Below, piece by piece: positions 21,694-33,049 of a stretch of 64,000 bases of DNA; the stretch's first letter is position 1; the number at the start of each line of letters is the position of its first letter. Below the pieces are notes generated by a model. The model was not told the DNA's origin. It saw nothing but the letters and a program-made list of their open reading frames with translations, and ran no database searches. The position numbers and the translations under genes are program-made. Source of the DNA: Gonatopus flavifemur (taxonomy: Eukaryota > Arthropoda > Insecta > Hymenoptera > Dryinidae). Location: contig JAFFJZ010000001.1 in NCBI GenBank assembly GCA_018340375.1, forward strand, positions 74,392,001 to 74,456,000, written 5' to 3'.

Positions 21694-23584
21694 TTTTTTC
21701 AAACGTCATTCTATGTTTTTTATTTATTCTGAATCACTTTTTACTTAAATTCTCAGATAGAATAAAACCGTAGATATTATCAAGATCGATCGAAGGCTCA
21801 CTCGTCAATCCGATATATTTTCTGAAATTGCAGATGATTGATAATCTGCACACGTGCTGCAGGTTGCATATTTCGTAATTACTGAAAAGGAGAAGGATTT
21901 GATTCTTATGAATTATTTTATTACTCGTAATATATTTCATCTTTCTATACACACTGAAAGAATTTTACTTGAAAAATTGCCATGAAATTCCAGCGATAGA
22001 GGAACAAGTCAAGGAAATTCTTCAAAAAGGTACTGTGAAAGGTGTCAGAAATATCCCTCCAAAGTGTTTGGGAGTTCCCTCATTTTTACAGGTTGAACAG
22101 TAATTATTTGGGGAAATTCCTACTGGTTCTTCATTTACTGCAATTTTAGAGTAATTTTTACAAAAAAAAGCTTTTTTACTGTACAAATAAACATCTATAT
22201 CAATTTGTTGGGATAACTCTTCTATTTTTGTTTCTTCGCTATACAGCGCGCCAGATCAGAAACAATTCGTAGAGAACTCAGTGGGAATTGTAGAATTCAA
22301 TATGAATTCTCAAGAATTCTTTCTAAACTCTTGTGTTGTGTGGGCAGAGTTACTTGAACTTCCATCAAGCTGCTCTTTCCTCTCTTTCCAAGACTTTCTA
22401 GACGAATGCACTTTCTTTTGCCAAGCATTGAACCTTGTATGAATCTTCATGACATTTTATATCCTCAATCATCCAAATATGAGAATTTTGGTAGTTGGGT
22501 TAAAACAGTCCTTCCAGAAGATCAATGAATATTTTGGGAAATGAATGATCAATTTTAAATAAGGAACGGATCATGCCAAGTACGCGAAATTGTCATCAAT
22601 TTCTGACATGTGTTTTTTGGTTCCCAAAATTCAGTATGATGATGTTAGCAAGAAATTTGGGTGGAAAATGGTTTTGATAACATTCCAGCTAACATTTGGG
22701 TATCTTGAAGAGCCCTGCATGGAAAACAGGCCCTGTAAATTCGCTCCGAGAATCCTTGATTGATCCTTCAACTGAGTGGAAACGAATGCTTTATTACTGT
22801 AAATCACAGCATCCGACGTTTTGCCATGATTCTGGGCATTTTCAAGGATATACAAATCGAAGAACATTGGTGGTCGTTTTCTTAGGGAAATTCGATTAAT
22901 TTTTCAATTGAATTCACGTTGACATTCCAAGAAACTTGTTCAACCAACAATAAATATGTATATCGTAAAAATCACAAGCTCTAAATCTTGCTCTTTGAAT
23001 GTAAAACAAATCTTCAAATTCTCTATCGTTCTTTTCAGATTTCAAGGAAAATATCTCTCCAAACATAAAATGCTTGAGCAATTCATTACCCACATCTTCA
23101 AAGAAAAAACATGTGATTGTATTGAAATAAACGCTCAAGTGTTCATTTGCCGGCAGCCTCATTGTACGAAGTGAAGTAATTTTTTAATTGACGATATGAA
23201 CTATGATGAATCGTTAGAAGCATGCTATGATTACCAGTCTTTATACGACGGTGTGTAAATACCATTGTACAGGCACCAGAAAACATCATATGTCATATTT
23301 GACAAATTGCTGGGACTTGGCAGAAGAATAAAACAAACGACATCATGGGAAAAAAAGAGCTCACACGCGTGAAATGAAATATGAAATTTGAATGGTAAAA
23401 GAAGATAGAATGCTTACATCAGGTACTCTCGATATCAGATTCTCGATAATTGAGAGTACCCGATAATCGTGAGATTGCGAGGGACATGTACAGTTACCTC
23501 GGTTTTATTATAAATCTCCAGGAAACAATGTTATACGGAAGTCACCGATGGTTCAAACTACTCTTGAGGATATTCTCAAGACAA
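21694..23584. other. No feature recognised
   Basis: AT-rich sequence with an isolated CACTGAAAGAATTTT end near 21953. Short open frames show no family resemblance. I see no gene. Confidence 0.35.
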
Positions 23585-24269
23585 CCCTGGTAGAAATTTG
23601 ACAGGGAATTCCCTATTAGAAGCATGGCTCTCGTAAGGCTGCAATAGGGAACTCCTAATTAAGGAAAACTTTTAATTACCTTATCAGGTCCTGACATGGC
23701 ATCCTGTTTAGGACCTTACAACAATGTAACGCAAGGTTGTTGACAGGTCCCATTCAGATTTTTCCTTTCAGTAACTTAGACATAGTATTCCTGTCACAAC
23801 CTCATCAGGATTGCCTTGACTCATCCGTATTTGAATTGTGAGATGACTGTCAAGATATCTTGATCAGGACCTGATCAGTTCAGAACGATGGATGTATCAA
23901 ACTATTCAGAACTTTCACAAGAACTATTCTTTTTCAAATGTTCAACTGAGGTCTATTTGGATCATCAGTAGAATTTCTTCTGTTGGGGGAGTTTCAAAAA
24001 ATTTTATGAAAAGTCAATTCCATGAAAATTAAATTGAATGTTAGAATATAGCTTGGATGAGGTCGTGATTTGGAATTCCGCTACCACCCGGATCAGGTCC
24101 TGATTGGGAATTCAATTACTACCCTGATCAGATCCTGATTGGGAAACGTTTGGTTTTCCTGATCAGGACCTTGTCTTTTCCCTGAGTTACATTTTTGTCA
24201 GGGCCTTAACGGAAATCAGGCATGCCTGATCTGGACCTGATGTTTTGCATATCAAAATTTCCACTAGGG
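23585..24269. mobile_element. CTGATCAG-word foldback
   Basis: The ends CCCTGGTAGAAATTT and AAATTTCCACTAGGG are inverted repeats. The interior repeats CTGATCAGG, CAGGTCCTGA or CAGGACCTGATCAG at least ten times on both strands (for example 23860, 24090, 24120, 24160, 24220). The same end type (CCCT.GTGGAAA) appears at 39030-39305. Confidence 0.7.
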
Positions 24270-24354
24270 AAGTTTGAGGTGTCTTTTGCAGCCGGAAGAT
24301 ACAGATTTTGAGCTTCCGGAGTGGGACCGCGTTAGTGATGAGTGATTAATTGTA

Positions 24355-24609
24355 CACTATTAGAAATGTCTTCAAATTCAATATATTTCTCAAGTACATT
24401 TATAAACGACATTTCCAATTCTTGGTGATTAAAATGAGAATTAATGTACACGCAACTGAATTTTTAATTTTTGCTATATTATATCATATACTAATAACTG
24501 AAATGTCATTCAAATATAATTGAAATTTCAATGAAATTTTTCAGTTACGTTAATAACTTCTGCTTCCATTACATGTAATTGGAAGTTAAATCAGAAATTT
24601 CTAACAGTG
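24355..24609. mobile_element. CACTATTAGAAAT MITE, TA target
   Basis: CACTATTAGAAATGTC and AATTTCTAACAGTG are inverted ends flanked by TA on both sides. The interior has matching GAAATGTCATT and AATGTCTTC-type words. Confidence 0.75.
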
Positions 24610-24663
24610 TACGATGAGTAGGTTTTTGAAGAAAATTTTTCCACTTTATATTGAATTTCATTA

Positions 24664-24943
24664 GGGCTGGGATAGTAATGGTCGATCTTGAAAGAACTGA
24701 TTCCTTTCTATAAAAAATGTATCAAGTTTTCATTGATTTTTCTATAATTTTGATCAAAATTCCATAAAATGATTCTATCAAAAAGAATCGATCCTTTCAA
24801 GATTGGCCATCACTCTATGATCTGATTCAATGTGATGTCATATGAAATTTGTGTTAAGGTTTTATACAAATTCATAGAAACTTGATACAAATTTTGTATC
24901 AAATCATATTGAATCAGATTAATTTATAGCTCCAGTTCTGAAT
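24664..24943. mobile_element. hAT-like hairpin MITE pair
   Basis: TAGGGCTGGGATAGTAATGG (24664) and an internal complementary GGCCATCACTCTA (to about 24818) close one hairpin. It abuts a second one with TGATCTGATTCAATGTGA and its complement (AATCAGATTAATTTATAGCT), belonging to the family best seen at 30257-30388. Boundaries are approximate. Confidence 0.55.
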
Positions 24944-25227
24944 TTTATAAAGTTTCGATGGTTCATCATCAAGCTGCGTCTTGTATCAATGGTTAGTTGT
25001 CGATGTTTTGCTATTATTGAAGCTGGCTTCTGGCATATCGTCCTCAAGAAGTCAGTTGCAACGATGGCGAAATGTCGGCAACCAACAGAGACAAAACGTG
25101 GCTCGACTTCGAAAACTGCAAATTTATACATAATTCGTATATAACTCAATATAGTTTGTATATAATTTCAATTCCATTCTGTATAAATTATATATAATTA
25201 TGAGAATGTTTCCAAAGTGGGTGGGAT

Positions 25228-25294
25228 CCCACACAGCATCACAGTTCCAGAAGAATTCATCAAGAATTCTTTTGGAACTGTGTTGCTGTGTGGG
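25228..25294. mobile_element. Short CCCACACAGC hairpin MITE
   Basis: CCCACACAGCATCACAGTTC and GAACTGTGTTGCTGTGTGGG form a 67-bp near-perfect hairpin with AT repeated on both sides. It is related to 29121-29229 and 57954-58062. Confidence 0.7.
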
Positions 25295-26612
25295 ATATCG
25301 CATTCTCAGCGCGTTGTAGTTACAATATAAGAGAAATTGTTTGAACACTAAATTTACTTAGCGGCTACTTTCGATAATTGCTTCGAACAGAGCATACGCA
25401 AAATTTTTCACCCATTCAAAATAATAAGAAAGCGAAATTATGAATGTTTCAATTAATTCAAAGTCAAAGGTGCTTTGACCTTGCTCAGAATAGTCATTGG
25501 AAGCACCTATTATCATATTTCAGACTCATAACTGTTCTTCTTTGAATCATAAGTTCGTCATACATTCAAAAAACAAATCTAGTTTATTATAACTAGAACA
25601 GACAATGAATTTTGGCCTTGATCTTTTTACTTAGTTACCGCAACTCCATTTAAGCAATTTTATCTTGTTTTCTTAGTCATTGTAACCCAATTCTAAGACA
25701 CTATAACCATGAATCCTTGAATCACTCACATTGTATTGAATAGAATTCTAATAAAAGTGGAGGTTTTTCAAAGACTGTGCTTTTTATTCCAAATCGTGTT
25801 GCGAGACATTGTTATGGACTTGGGGGTACTTTTTGTTTGTTCAGAGCTCCTTCATCATCATATATTGATATAATATATAGACATACACAAAATCTGATCC
25901 AATTTGCATACTACCCGTCTGATTAAAAGAAAAAAATTGAATATTACGTGTTATCACGATGAATAACATAATGGAGCAAAGTAGACTGAATTGAACAAAG
26001 TTGTGTTTTGTTCAGTACAACCGCTTCCGCCTCCATCAGATAATGCAGCATTATCTTCGTAATACATAGCAATGTTTTTCATCGATCCTTCTCTACTGTA
26101 AAGGAAGTAAATGCACTCGATCCGTCAAATGAAGTTATTGGAGGAGTTAGGATATCATTATGGTATATTTATATTATTATCGCGTGACAGTGGATCGCAA
26201 AAATTTGCCGATCATGAGAGCGAAGAGGAGATAAAAACCCAAGCTTTTCATGAATACAATTGATCATGGTGTGGCTTTGACGTAAGTGAGTTTCGTAATA
26301 ATAAATGTTTTGGAAACCACTTTCTCTGGCCAACGAACTGTACTCCCGAGTGAGAAATCATTTCATCCACTTTCTTATCATTCCGTGAATTTATATATTT
26401 ATTGTTGTTCGTATCTTCTGTTATGTTTCACGAAAATGATTATAATCGCTATAAAATTTAATACGGGAGAAAATTCTGCCTTCCAGCATCCTTATGAAAC
26501 AAATGGAAACACAATCGTGGTGTCGGGTAAATGCAATTTGGAGTAGGATTTATCGGTATCGCTATGGCGCATCGCTGTATTATGGCAATAGTTATAATTC
26601 GTTCTGAAGCAT
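25295..26612. other. No feature recognised
   Basis: AT-rich, mostly without repeat ends. I see no supported gene. Confidence 0.35.
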
Positions 26613-26740
26613 CAGGGCTGGGGCAAAAATAGATTCACTGTGATGTCATCGAGTTTCAATCCGTGTTTTGTACCAGTTTATGAAAATCTTATGTAGATTT
26701 TGTGTAAAATTATATTGAATGTATCCTTATCCCAGCTCTA
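26613..26740. mobile_element. hAT-like hairpin MITE
   Basis: CAGGGCTGGGGC at the left and TCCCAGCTCTA at the right are inverted ends. Flanks TGAAGCAT and CGAAGAAT match at 6 of 8 positions. A diverged member of the 30257-30388 family. Confidence 0.6.
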
Positions 26741-26833
26741 CGAAGAATACAGGAAATTGCAATTGTTTTAGACCCTAGGTAAAACAATTTGCCTCCAAAC
26801 TCATTGTTTTTGAGCTAAACACGCAGACAAGTT

Positions 26834-26928
26834 CCCTAGCAAAAATGTAAAGGCCCTTTCTAGTAACTAGTTTCACTGCTAGTACCTTGAAAGGTGCTAG
26901 ACAACCGCTATAATTATTTTTACTAGGG
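26834..26928. mobile_element. 95-bp CCCTAG-end MITE
   Basis: CCCTAGCAAAAATGTAA and TTATTTTTACTAGGG are imperfect inverted ends. The interior has TAGTAACTAGTTTCACTGCTAG-type palindromic words. Confidence 0.5.
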
Positions 26929-28339
26929 TTGTCCCCTGTGGAAAAAACAATTTTTTCCTATGTACGATTTATCCATGGCAAATAAGAATAATCAAAAATC
27001 ACTAGAAGACAAAGCTGTACGGAGGAAATTCAGGAGTAACCGGTATTGCATTAATTGTGGTAGTTCTCACGACATACACTGAGAAAAACGTATGGAAAAC
27101 GTGCAGCACGGTTGACCATGATAATGGTAGTAGTTTTGGGACACATGAGCATTTATGTGCATTTTTCGTTTAATTATGGCAATCCATACCTTTTTTTGGT
27201 GAAAATAACTCTGCATCTGTTGAAATTTTCATAAACGCCCATGCGTCCATCCTAAAATTGTCATTATTATGTGGATCCCTGCTACAAATTTTTTTGAGTG
27301 TAAAAATAGCGGTATCAAACGGTGTCAAAATTAACACCACGCGAATTCTATTGAAGTCCACCCCAAAATTTGCTGTTAGAATAACTCTGAACTGTGTTGA
27401 GATAACACTTCATGGTGTAATAATTAAAAGAACACGACAATTTAGCGCGAATTTAGTATTGAATAGTCCAATACATGGATGACAAAAAAAAAAGTCAACA
27501 TTCTCAGAAGAGTCACTTCATTTTCATCAAAATCAATGATGAATGTTTTTTCAAATATGCATTTGAAAACTTGATCATGATTTCAAATCAAATTCCTTCC
27601 ACTCAATTGTATCTTATTAATATGAAAGAACAATATATTTTAATATCCATTGCTTTTGGTTTTTCAATTATACAACTCTAATTTCCGGTTGTCCGAATAG
27701 TTTTATGGGTGATGAGATTATCTCGTGATAACGTTAAGATCGATGAAATAAAAAAGTAAGAATCGATCGATCAATGGATATGAAAAACTTGAAATAAGAT
27801 AATCGAACTTTCATTGTTGACGAACTCAATTCGTGACTTTTAATCTTCTCTCGCAATGATTCATGAATCAATATCATGTATTTTCATTAATTGATTGATC
27901 ATCATGTTTATTGTGCGAATAAAAACCTATTTATTTTCTCTTCGTCCGAGGCCTTGGTAGAAAATCCAGACTTCGGGGAATGGAGCTCCATCGAAGGAAA
28001 TCTCCAATCTCGAAATTGGAAACTTGGGCAATAAAATTAGTGAGAGAAAATTGATATCATTATATTTTTCTTCCCATTAGGATTCATTTGAATGTATATA
28101 TTTGATTCACAACATATGCAATAATGAGCACATTTGCATCGTGCGAGTTGTTCATGAATTATTGATTGGAGGCCCGGTCAAATGTACCGCCTAACAAACC
28201 ATCTTATCTTTCCTAACGAAACGAGAATCGATGCATATGGGGTGATAGGATGATTTTCTTTGGTACAAGTTATCGATTTCCTGTACTACTCTCACCGCGA
28301 TCGAATCGGCTTGACTTTCTGCATCGAAGATCACGAAGA
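26929..28339. other. No feature recognised
   Basis: CACTGAGAAAAACG near 27076 resembles a lone MITE end. Otherwise low in repeats. No gene supported. Confidence 0.35.
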
Positions 28340-28425
28340 GTGCGCGTAATCAACGGTAACGGGCCCTCGATCTTTGACCTTTGTGCTTATGCAGAAAACT
28401 GCGGAAGTAGACAGAGGAGTTATCA
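28340..28425. other. CpG-richer segment with an inverted relative at 37505-37605
   Basis: CGATCTTTGACCTTTGTGCT and the following TGCGGAAGTAG recur, with few changes, on the opposite strand at 37505-37605. The core reads CAAAGGTCAAAGATC on the other strand, a DR1-like nuclear-receptor (HNF4-type) site. It could be a regulatory element or an old repeat. Confidence 0.35.
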
Positions 28426-28874
28426 TTCGATAGAATTAGAAGGTATATTTGAAACTCAACGTTGAGTAATGACGTATTCGTTGAATGTTTCTTCATTTCT
28501 TCAAATGGATCTGCAGCTAGTTGCTCGAAATGCCCTCACATCGGTTATTATTGTCTTGAAAAATATTTTCGATGTGTATTTTGCTTGAATGCGAAATGGA
28601 GAAAGTGTGTGGATGATTGTACAATTGGAATATAAAATCAATGGATCTGTGAGAATTGAAGATCTTGAGTGTTCGAATTTGTCATTTTCAGGAAAGGTAA
28701 AGAGAAACGAATTGCTAAATTGAAAGATGAATTATGTGATCGGGTGCGTGGATGGTTGGTTCATTGCAAATTCATTTGCATATATCAATGCTTGAGGATA
28801 CAAGATGGAATACATGCGAGGATACAAATGCAGCGCATGGAGCGACTTACAAACGTAACAAAAAACAGCAACTG
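28426..28874. other. No feature recognised
   Basis: AT-rich, no repeat ends, no gene supported. Confidence 0.35.
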
Positions 28875-29056
28875 CACGGAGAGAAGAGAATGGTATTATT
28901 TCCCATGCTAACATAGTATTCGGTCTTATTGTATATAAAATCGTGAGAAAAATTGTGAAGAATTCTATTCTCATATAATAAAAATCAGGATTTTATATAA
29001 AATAAGACAGAATACTATGTTAGCATGGGAAATATTACCATTCTTGTCTCTCTGTA
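28875..29056. mobile_element. CACGGAG-end MITE, TG target duplication
   Basis: CACGGAGAGAAGAGAATGGT and the partner CATTCTTGTCTCTCTGTA (terminal base changed) bound a strong hairpin with ATTTCCCATGCTAACATAGT in both arms. TG is repeated at 28873-28874 and 29057-29058. Confidence 0.8.
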
Positions 29057-29120
29057 TGAGCCCGTGAGAAGCGTAAATTGGACCATTTTTTAAGTTCCAC
29101 TTGATTCAAGGTGAAGGTGT

Positions 29121-29229
29121 CCCACGCAGTACCACAGTCCCCAAAGAATTAATTAAAAAGTCCTATCGAACTGATTGTGTTATTTATGAATTCTTTCAGA
29201 ATTTTCCAGAGATTGTGGTGCTGTGTGGG
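29121..29229. mobile_element. CCCACACAGC-family hairpin MITE
   Basis: CCCACGCAGTACCACAGTCC pairs with the end GGTGCTGTGTGGG. GT flanks both sides. Same family as 25228-25294 and 57954-58062. Confidence 0.7.
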
Positions 29230-29247
29230 GTTCGATGCTTTAAGGAT

Positions 29248-29373
29248 TAGGGCATAATGTGATTTTATATGAAATTTTTATCAAGTTTATATAAATTTGT
29301 ATGAAGTACTGATGGAAGCTTGATACAAATTTTATATACAATCATATTGAGCCACATTACAGTTTCAGCCCGA
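29248..29373. mobile_element. hAT-like hairpin MITE
   Basis: TAGGGCATAATGTGATTTTA at the left pairs with CACATTACAGTTTCAGCCC at the right. Flanks TTAAGGAT (29240-29247) and GGAAGGAT (29374-29381) match at 6 of 8. The interior has the family signature CTTGATACAAATTTTATAT. Confidence 0.65.
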
Positions 29374-29474
29374 GGAAGGATAGATTGTTTCTTATACGCG
29401 AAGGAAAATGCTTTGTTACTATAACACCCACAAAAAAATGTATTGTCCCTTAGTTCTGTTAAGAAATTCGTTCA

Positions 29475-30116
29475 CCCGGGGAAAAGAAGATTAGATCTGA
29501 CCAGATCTGATTTTTGGCCAGATCCGAACAGAGCTATGGAGATTTGAAAAACTGCAATTTTAGCTTGTATTTGCTAACACATATGTTCAAATTTCAATTC
29601 AAACATGGGAAAATATCACAAAATTTTTTGTAATTGAACAATCAATTGCTCATCAAGATTAAATGTGATCTTCAATCTGGATCCAACGAGATCTACACAG
29701 ATCTAACCAGATATGTCAGAATCTAGTCAGATCCATTGAGATCTGAATAGATCTAAATCTGATCTTGTCAGCTAAAATTCGCTCTCTAAATTCCTTGGAG
29801 TGGAAATTCACTCTTGCCGAGTGAAAATACTGCAACTCCGAAAGAGTGAAAAATTTCACTCTTAAAGAGTGAATTTTCACTCTATAAGAGTGGAAATCAA
29901 CTCTGGTGTTTGGAGTGAAAAACTCACTCTTAGGAAAAAGAGTGAATATTGACTCTTAAAGAGTGAAATTTCACTCTTCAAGAGTTGAGCTCCCACTCCG
30001 TTCTAGAGTTGCAGTATTTTGACTTTTTGAAGAGTGAATATTCACTCCAAAGAATTTAGAGAGCGGATCTACTCGGATCTGATGAGATCTAAATAGATCT
30101 AATGTTTTTCCCCGGT
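29475..30116. mobile_element. Middle layer: AGATCT-rich foldback (copy 2)
   Basis: CCCGGGGAAAAGAAGATTAG at the left and CTAATGTTTTTCCCCGG at the right are inverted ends of the family seen at 396-717. AGATCT, CAGATC and GATCTG words recur throughout on both strands. It is split by the element at 29780-30065. Confidence 0.75.
29780..30065. mobile_element. Inner layer: AGAGTGAAA-word foldback
   Basis: CGCTCTCTAAATTCCTTGGA and CTCCAAAGAATTTAGAGAGCG are near-perfect inverted ends. The interior has about a dozen AGAGTGAA or TTCACTCT words on both strands at close spacing (29798-30050). There is no coding capacity. Confidence 0.8.
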
Positions 30117-30256
30117 TATGTCTGCAGAAAAATTTGTTTTTCTTGCTCTTTTAGCAATTGTTTTTTTTTTTATAAGTGGTGTAGTAACAGACCAGTTTGT
30201 TATACCAGCACTTCTTTTGTCTTCGTATAAAAAATATATAAAGTTCCCATCGATAC

Positions 30257-30388
30257 TAGGGCTGGGGCTATAATCTGATTCAATGTGATTTTATATATAA
30301 TTTGTATCAAGATCCTATAAATTTGTATAAACACTTGATACAGGTTATATATAGAATCACATTGAATCAGATTATAGCCCCAGCCCTA
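30257..30388. mobile_element. hAT-like hairpin MITE, best copy
   Basis: TAGGGCTGGGGCTATAATCT and AGATTATAGCCCCAGCCCTA are perfect inverted ends that continue through GATTCAATGTGATT. Flanks ATCGATAC (30249-30256) and ATCGACAC (30389-30396) match at 7 of 8, supporting an 8-bp target duplication. The 132-bp element is almost entirely one hairpin. Confidence 0.85.
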
Positions 30389-30895
30389 ATCGACACACAG
30401 TAAGAAATAGAGGATAAAATTCAACACTCGAGTAACGCTCCAAGCAGTTCCTACTGGTCCATACGCGCGGATGTTCTTTTTCTGATTTTCTGCTTTTTTG
30501 CGTGCTTGTATTTCTGTATTTCATGGACGAATTCATCCCACGGCGTGGAAAATTGAACACTGAGAAGAGATAACTTTTCACTAGATGTTCCAAATACAGT
30601 TGATCGTTGCAAAGTATCTATATTAACTAGAGTTGATAATTCTTAGATTATGAAGGTAGAAATTGATGGGCTGCATTATTCCGGTATATTTATTCTTTGG
30701 ACAAATTTGTTTTAAACAACTTTGCCCACAGATTGTTATCAATTGTGTGGAAGAGTAGAGGTTGAGAAGAATGATATTCATCGTTGAACATTTTTTCATG
30801 CATCTTCGTTTCGAGTCAAAAAGTGAAACCTGATTTGACTCTGCTTGAGTTGAGTATTATGGAGTAAATTAGCCCGGGAAAAAATGTTTTCATTA
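30389..30895. other. Unannotated; dispersed repeat at 30812-30876
   Basis: 30812-30876 (AAAAAGTGAAACCTGATTTG ... TTATGGAGTAAAT) is a copy of the segment at 3034-3105 and 55517-55697. The rest is featureless. Confidence 0.4.
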
Positions 30896-31609
30896 CACTG
30901 AGAGAAATTTAGAGGTCAATTTACTATGTCCATACAGCACAACCACAGATCCTCCATCCAGAACTTCGATGGAATGGAGATGAAGAATTGATGGAGAAAT
31001 GTCCGCCCTTTCTGTATTTCCAATAAAATTCATAATAGTGCATTTACATAAACAAATCCGAATGTATTAATCCCCCAACATGAATTTTATTGAAAATATA
31101 GGAGGCTAACACTTCTCTGTCGCCTCAACGGAGACTCCCTCATTTTTCCACCAATTCTCCACTTCCGTTCCATCGAAGTCCTACACGGAAAAAAGTATTT
31201 CTTTGGATCTAAGAAATTGTTATTTTAATAGGTCCAAATAAATATTCTTTTTAATTCAAAAAAATTTGCTACTCGAATGATGGATCGAATAATAAATTTT
31301 TCAACATGAACAGAATATTTATTCCTGTCAGAGAAATATCTGTTCGGATCGATTCAAATAACAATTGCTTAGATTCGAATAAACACTTTTGTTTGTGTAG
31401 GCGAAGGAACGGTGGTTGTGCTGTACGAGTGGGATCTTGAGAATGGAAGAACATGCTTCACTTCTGATGGACTTTACTGTAAAACATTGTAAATTTGATG
31501 AAGTTTCTATTGTTATACCATAGTATCATAGTAAATTTAATTGGAGAGTCAGCATGTTCCTCCATTTTTGGAATCCCAAAGTGAATTTAACTGTGAGTTT
31601 TTCTCAGTG
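30896..31609. mobile_element. CACTGAG-end MITE with nested hairpins
   Basis: CACTGAGAGAAATTTAGAGG and the right end GTGAGTTTTTCTCAGTG bound it, with TA on the left and CA on the right. Inside, CAGCACAACCAC (about 30938) pairs with GTGGTTGTGCTG (about 31410). Within that lies a hairpin of ACTTCGATGGAATGGAGATG with its mate (30963-31179), and then the separate MITE 31184-31397. Confidence 0.7.
31184..31397. mobile_element. CACGG-end MITE nested in the previous element, TA target
   Basis: CACGGAAAAAAGTATTTC and the right end ACACTTTTGTTTGTG bound it, with TA on both sides. Inner words GGATCTAAGAAATTGTTATT and AATAACAATTGCTTAGATTC pair. Confidence 0.7.
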
Positions 31610-31661
31610 CAGGGTAATTCTTGATTGAAATGCAGTAATTTTAGTAATTTTATATTGTCTA

Positions 31662-31869
31662 CACGAAAAAAAATACTCCGGTTAATATATGGACAGCAAG
31701 AATTACTGCTATTTTAACCGGAATTCTAGTTAAATGAATCAAGTCTCCGGCAAATTTAACAAGGGCTCCGGTAAATTTAACAAGAATTCCAGTAAAAGTC
31801 ACAAATATTCCTTGCTGTCCATATAGTAATCGGAATTCTGGTAAAATTAACAGTTCATTTTTTTCCGTG
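31662..31869. mobile_element. CACGAAAA-end MITE, TA target
   Basis: CACGAAAAAAAATACTCCGG and TTCATTTTTTTCCGTG are the ends, with TA on both sides. The arms share TATGGACAGCAAG(A/G)AT and its complement. Inside, CCGGTAAATTTAACAAG-like units recur about every 28 nt. Confidence 0.75.
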
Positions 31870-32422
31870 TATACACACAGGTATGTGGAAATGTTTACAC
31901 AAACCAAATGGAAACAAAATAGACATTATTTGGTTATTTCTACCAATTCTGTATCTCTCGATTGACATTCTCGAACGTGCGATCGATTTTATACCATTTA
32001 TCTTCTTTTCATTAAACCAGATCAATTAATTTTTATACTACACTTTTGATTCGTGTATTCCACCACTCCCAATCAACGAGTTGAAAGAATTGATTCATTC
32101 CTCGGATAATCTCGTGATTTATTTATGATTGAATATGATTCAATGAAAGAGAAAGGAAAAAGAAGAAATAGCATGAACAAATACATGCTCCTGTGCCCGA
32201 GAGAAAAAAAATTCCATAAATTTGATTCGCATTAATTAATGTGTTGAATTTACGATCAAACCAATCGGTTTGTTATTGAGCACGTTGAGTGTAAATCAAA
32301 CTCAATATTCGATCGTACTCAACTGCTATGCTGCTCATCGTTTCATATACTCGAAAGCAGAAATTGCAACTCAAACATCACACTAATTCAGGAAGAGTTC
32401 ATGAAGAGTTCAATTGGGATGC
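31870..32422. other. No feature recognised
   Basis: AT-rich, no repeat ends or gene supported. Confidence 0.35.
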
Positions 32423-33049
32423 CCTAGCGAAAAAGTTTCTCATATTATTTCATAGGTTTTCATATTTCCTCATAAATCTGATAATTCTGCATCGAATTCC
32501 ATATAAACTCTTGAAAGTTCATAATTTCTCTAGGAATTGGGACTGTCATCATGAAAAACATTTCCTCGTTGAATTTCTCATACAATTTGAAATAAAATAT
32601 TGTCCTTGATGATACTTGAATTTTAAAAATTTTTCAAAAAATTAATCTTCTCCATAAGAAGTCTTAACTTCTCAAATAAATAAATATTGAAGTTTAAAGC
32701 AAGAATAATAGAATAAGAAAATCGCAATTTAAAACATGTTCAGAATTTCATGAACCATTTATATGAGGAAATAAGAGGAAAAACTCCTCATAACACTGTC
32801 TGAATTTCTGAAGAAATTATGAAAGAAAGTATGGACTTCATTTATGACTTTTTATGAGAAAATTTCCAGAAAAATTATGAGAATTTATGAGAGACATTAT
32901 CCTAACTCATGACTCTTTATGATAAAATACTTTTCATAAAACAGTCTCAATTCTTGGAGAAATTATGATATTTCAGGATAAATTATGGGAAATTAGCATA
33001 AGTTATGAAAAACAGTCAAGAGAAATTATGAGAAATTTTTTTCGCCAGG
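32423..33049. mobile_element. Foldback with repeated TTATGAGAAATT word
   Basis: CCTAGCGAAAAAGTTTCTCA and TGAGAAATTTTTTTCGCCAGG are inverted ends. The right half repeats GAAATTATGAGA or AATTATGAG many times, and the left half carries complements (TTCATAATTTCTC). Confidence 0.65.

Larger units (their letters stand above)
29397..30227. mobile_element. Outer layer of a triple nest: CACGGAG-type MITE
   Basis: The left end CGCGAAGGAAAATGCTTTG and right end CAGCACTTCTTTTGTCTTCGTA are diverged relatives of the ends of 15600-15809. The inner sequence (GTTACTATAACACCCAC / GTGGTGTAGTAACAGAC) also matches it. TA flanks both sides. It is split by the element at 29475-30116. Confidence 0.65.
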
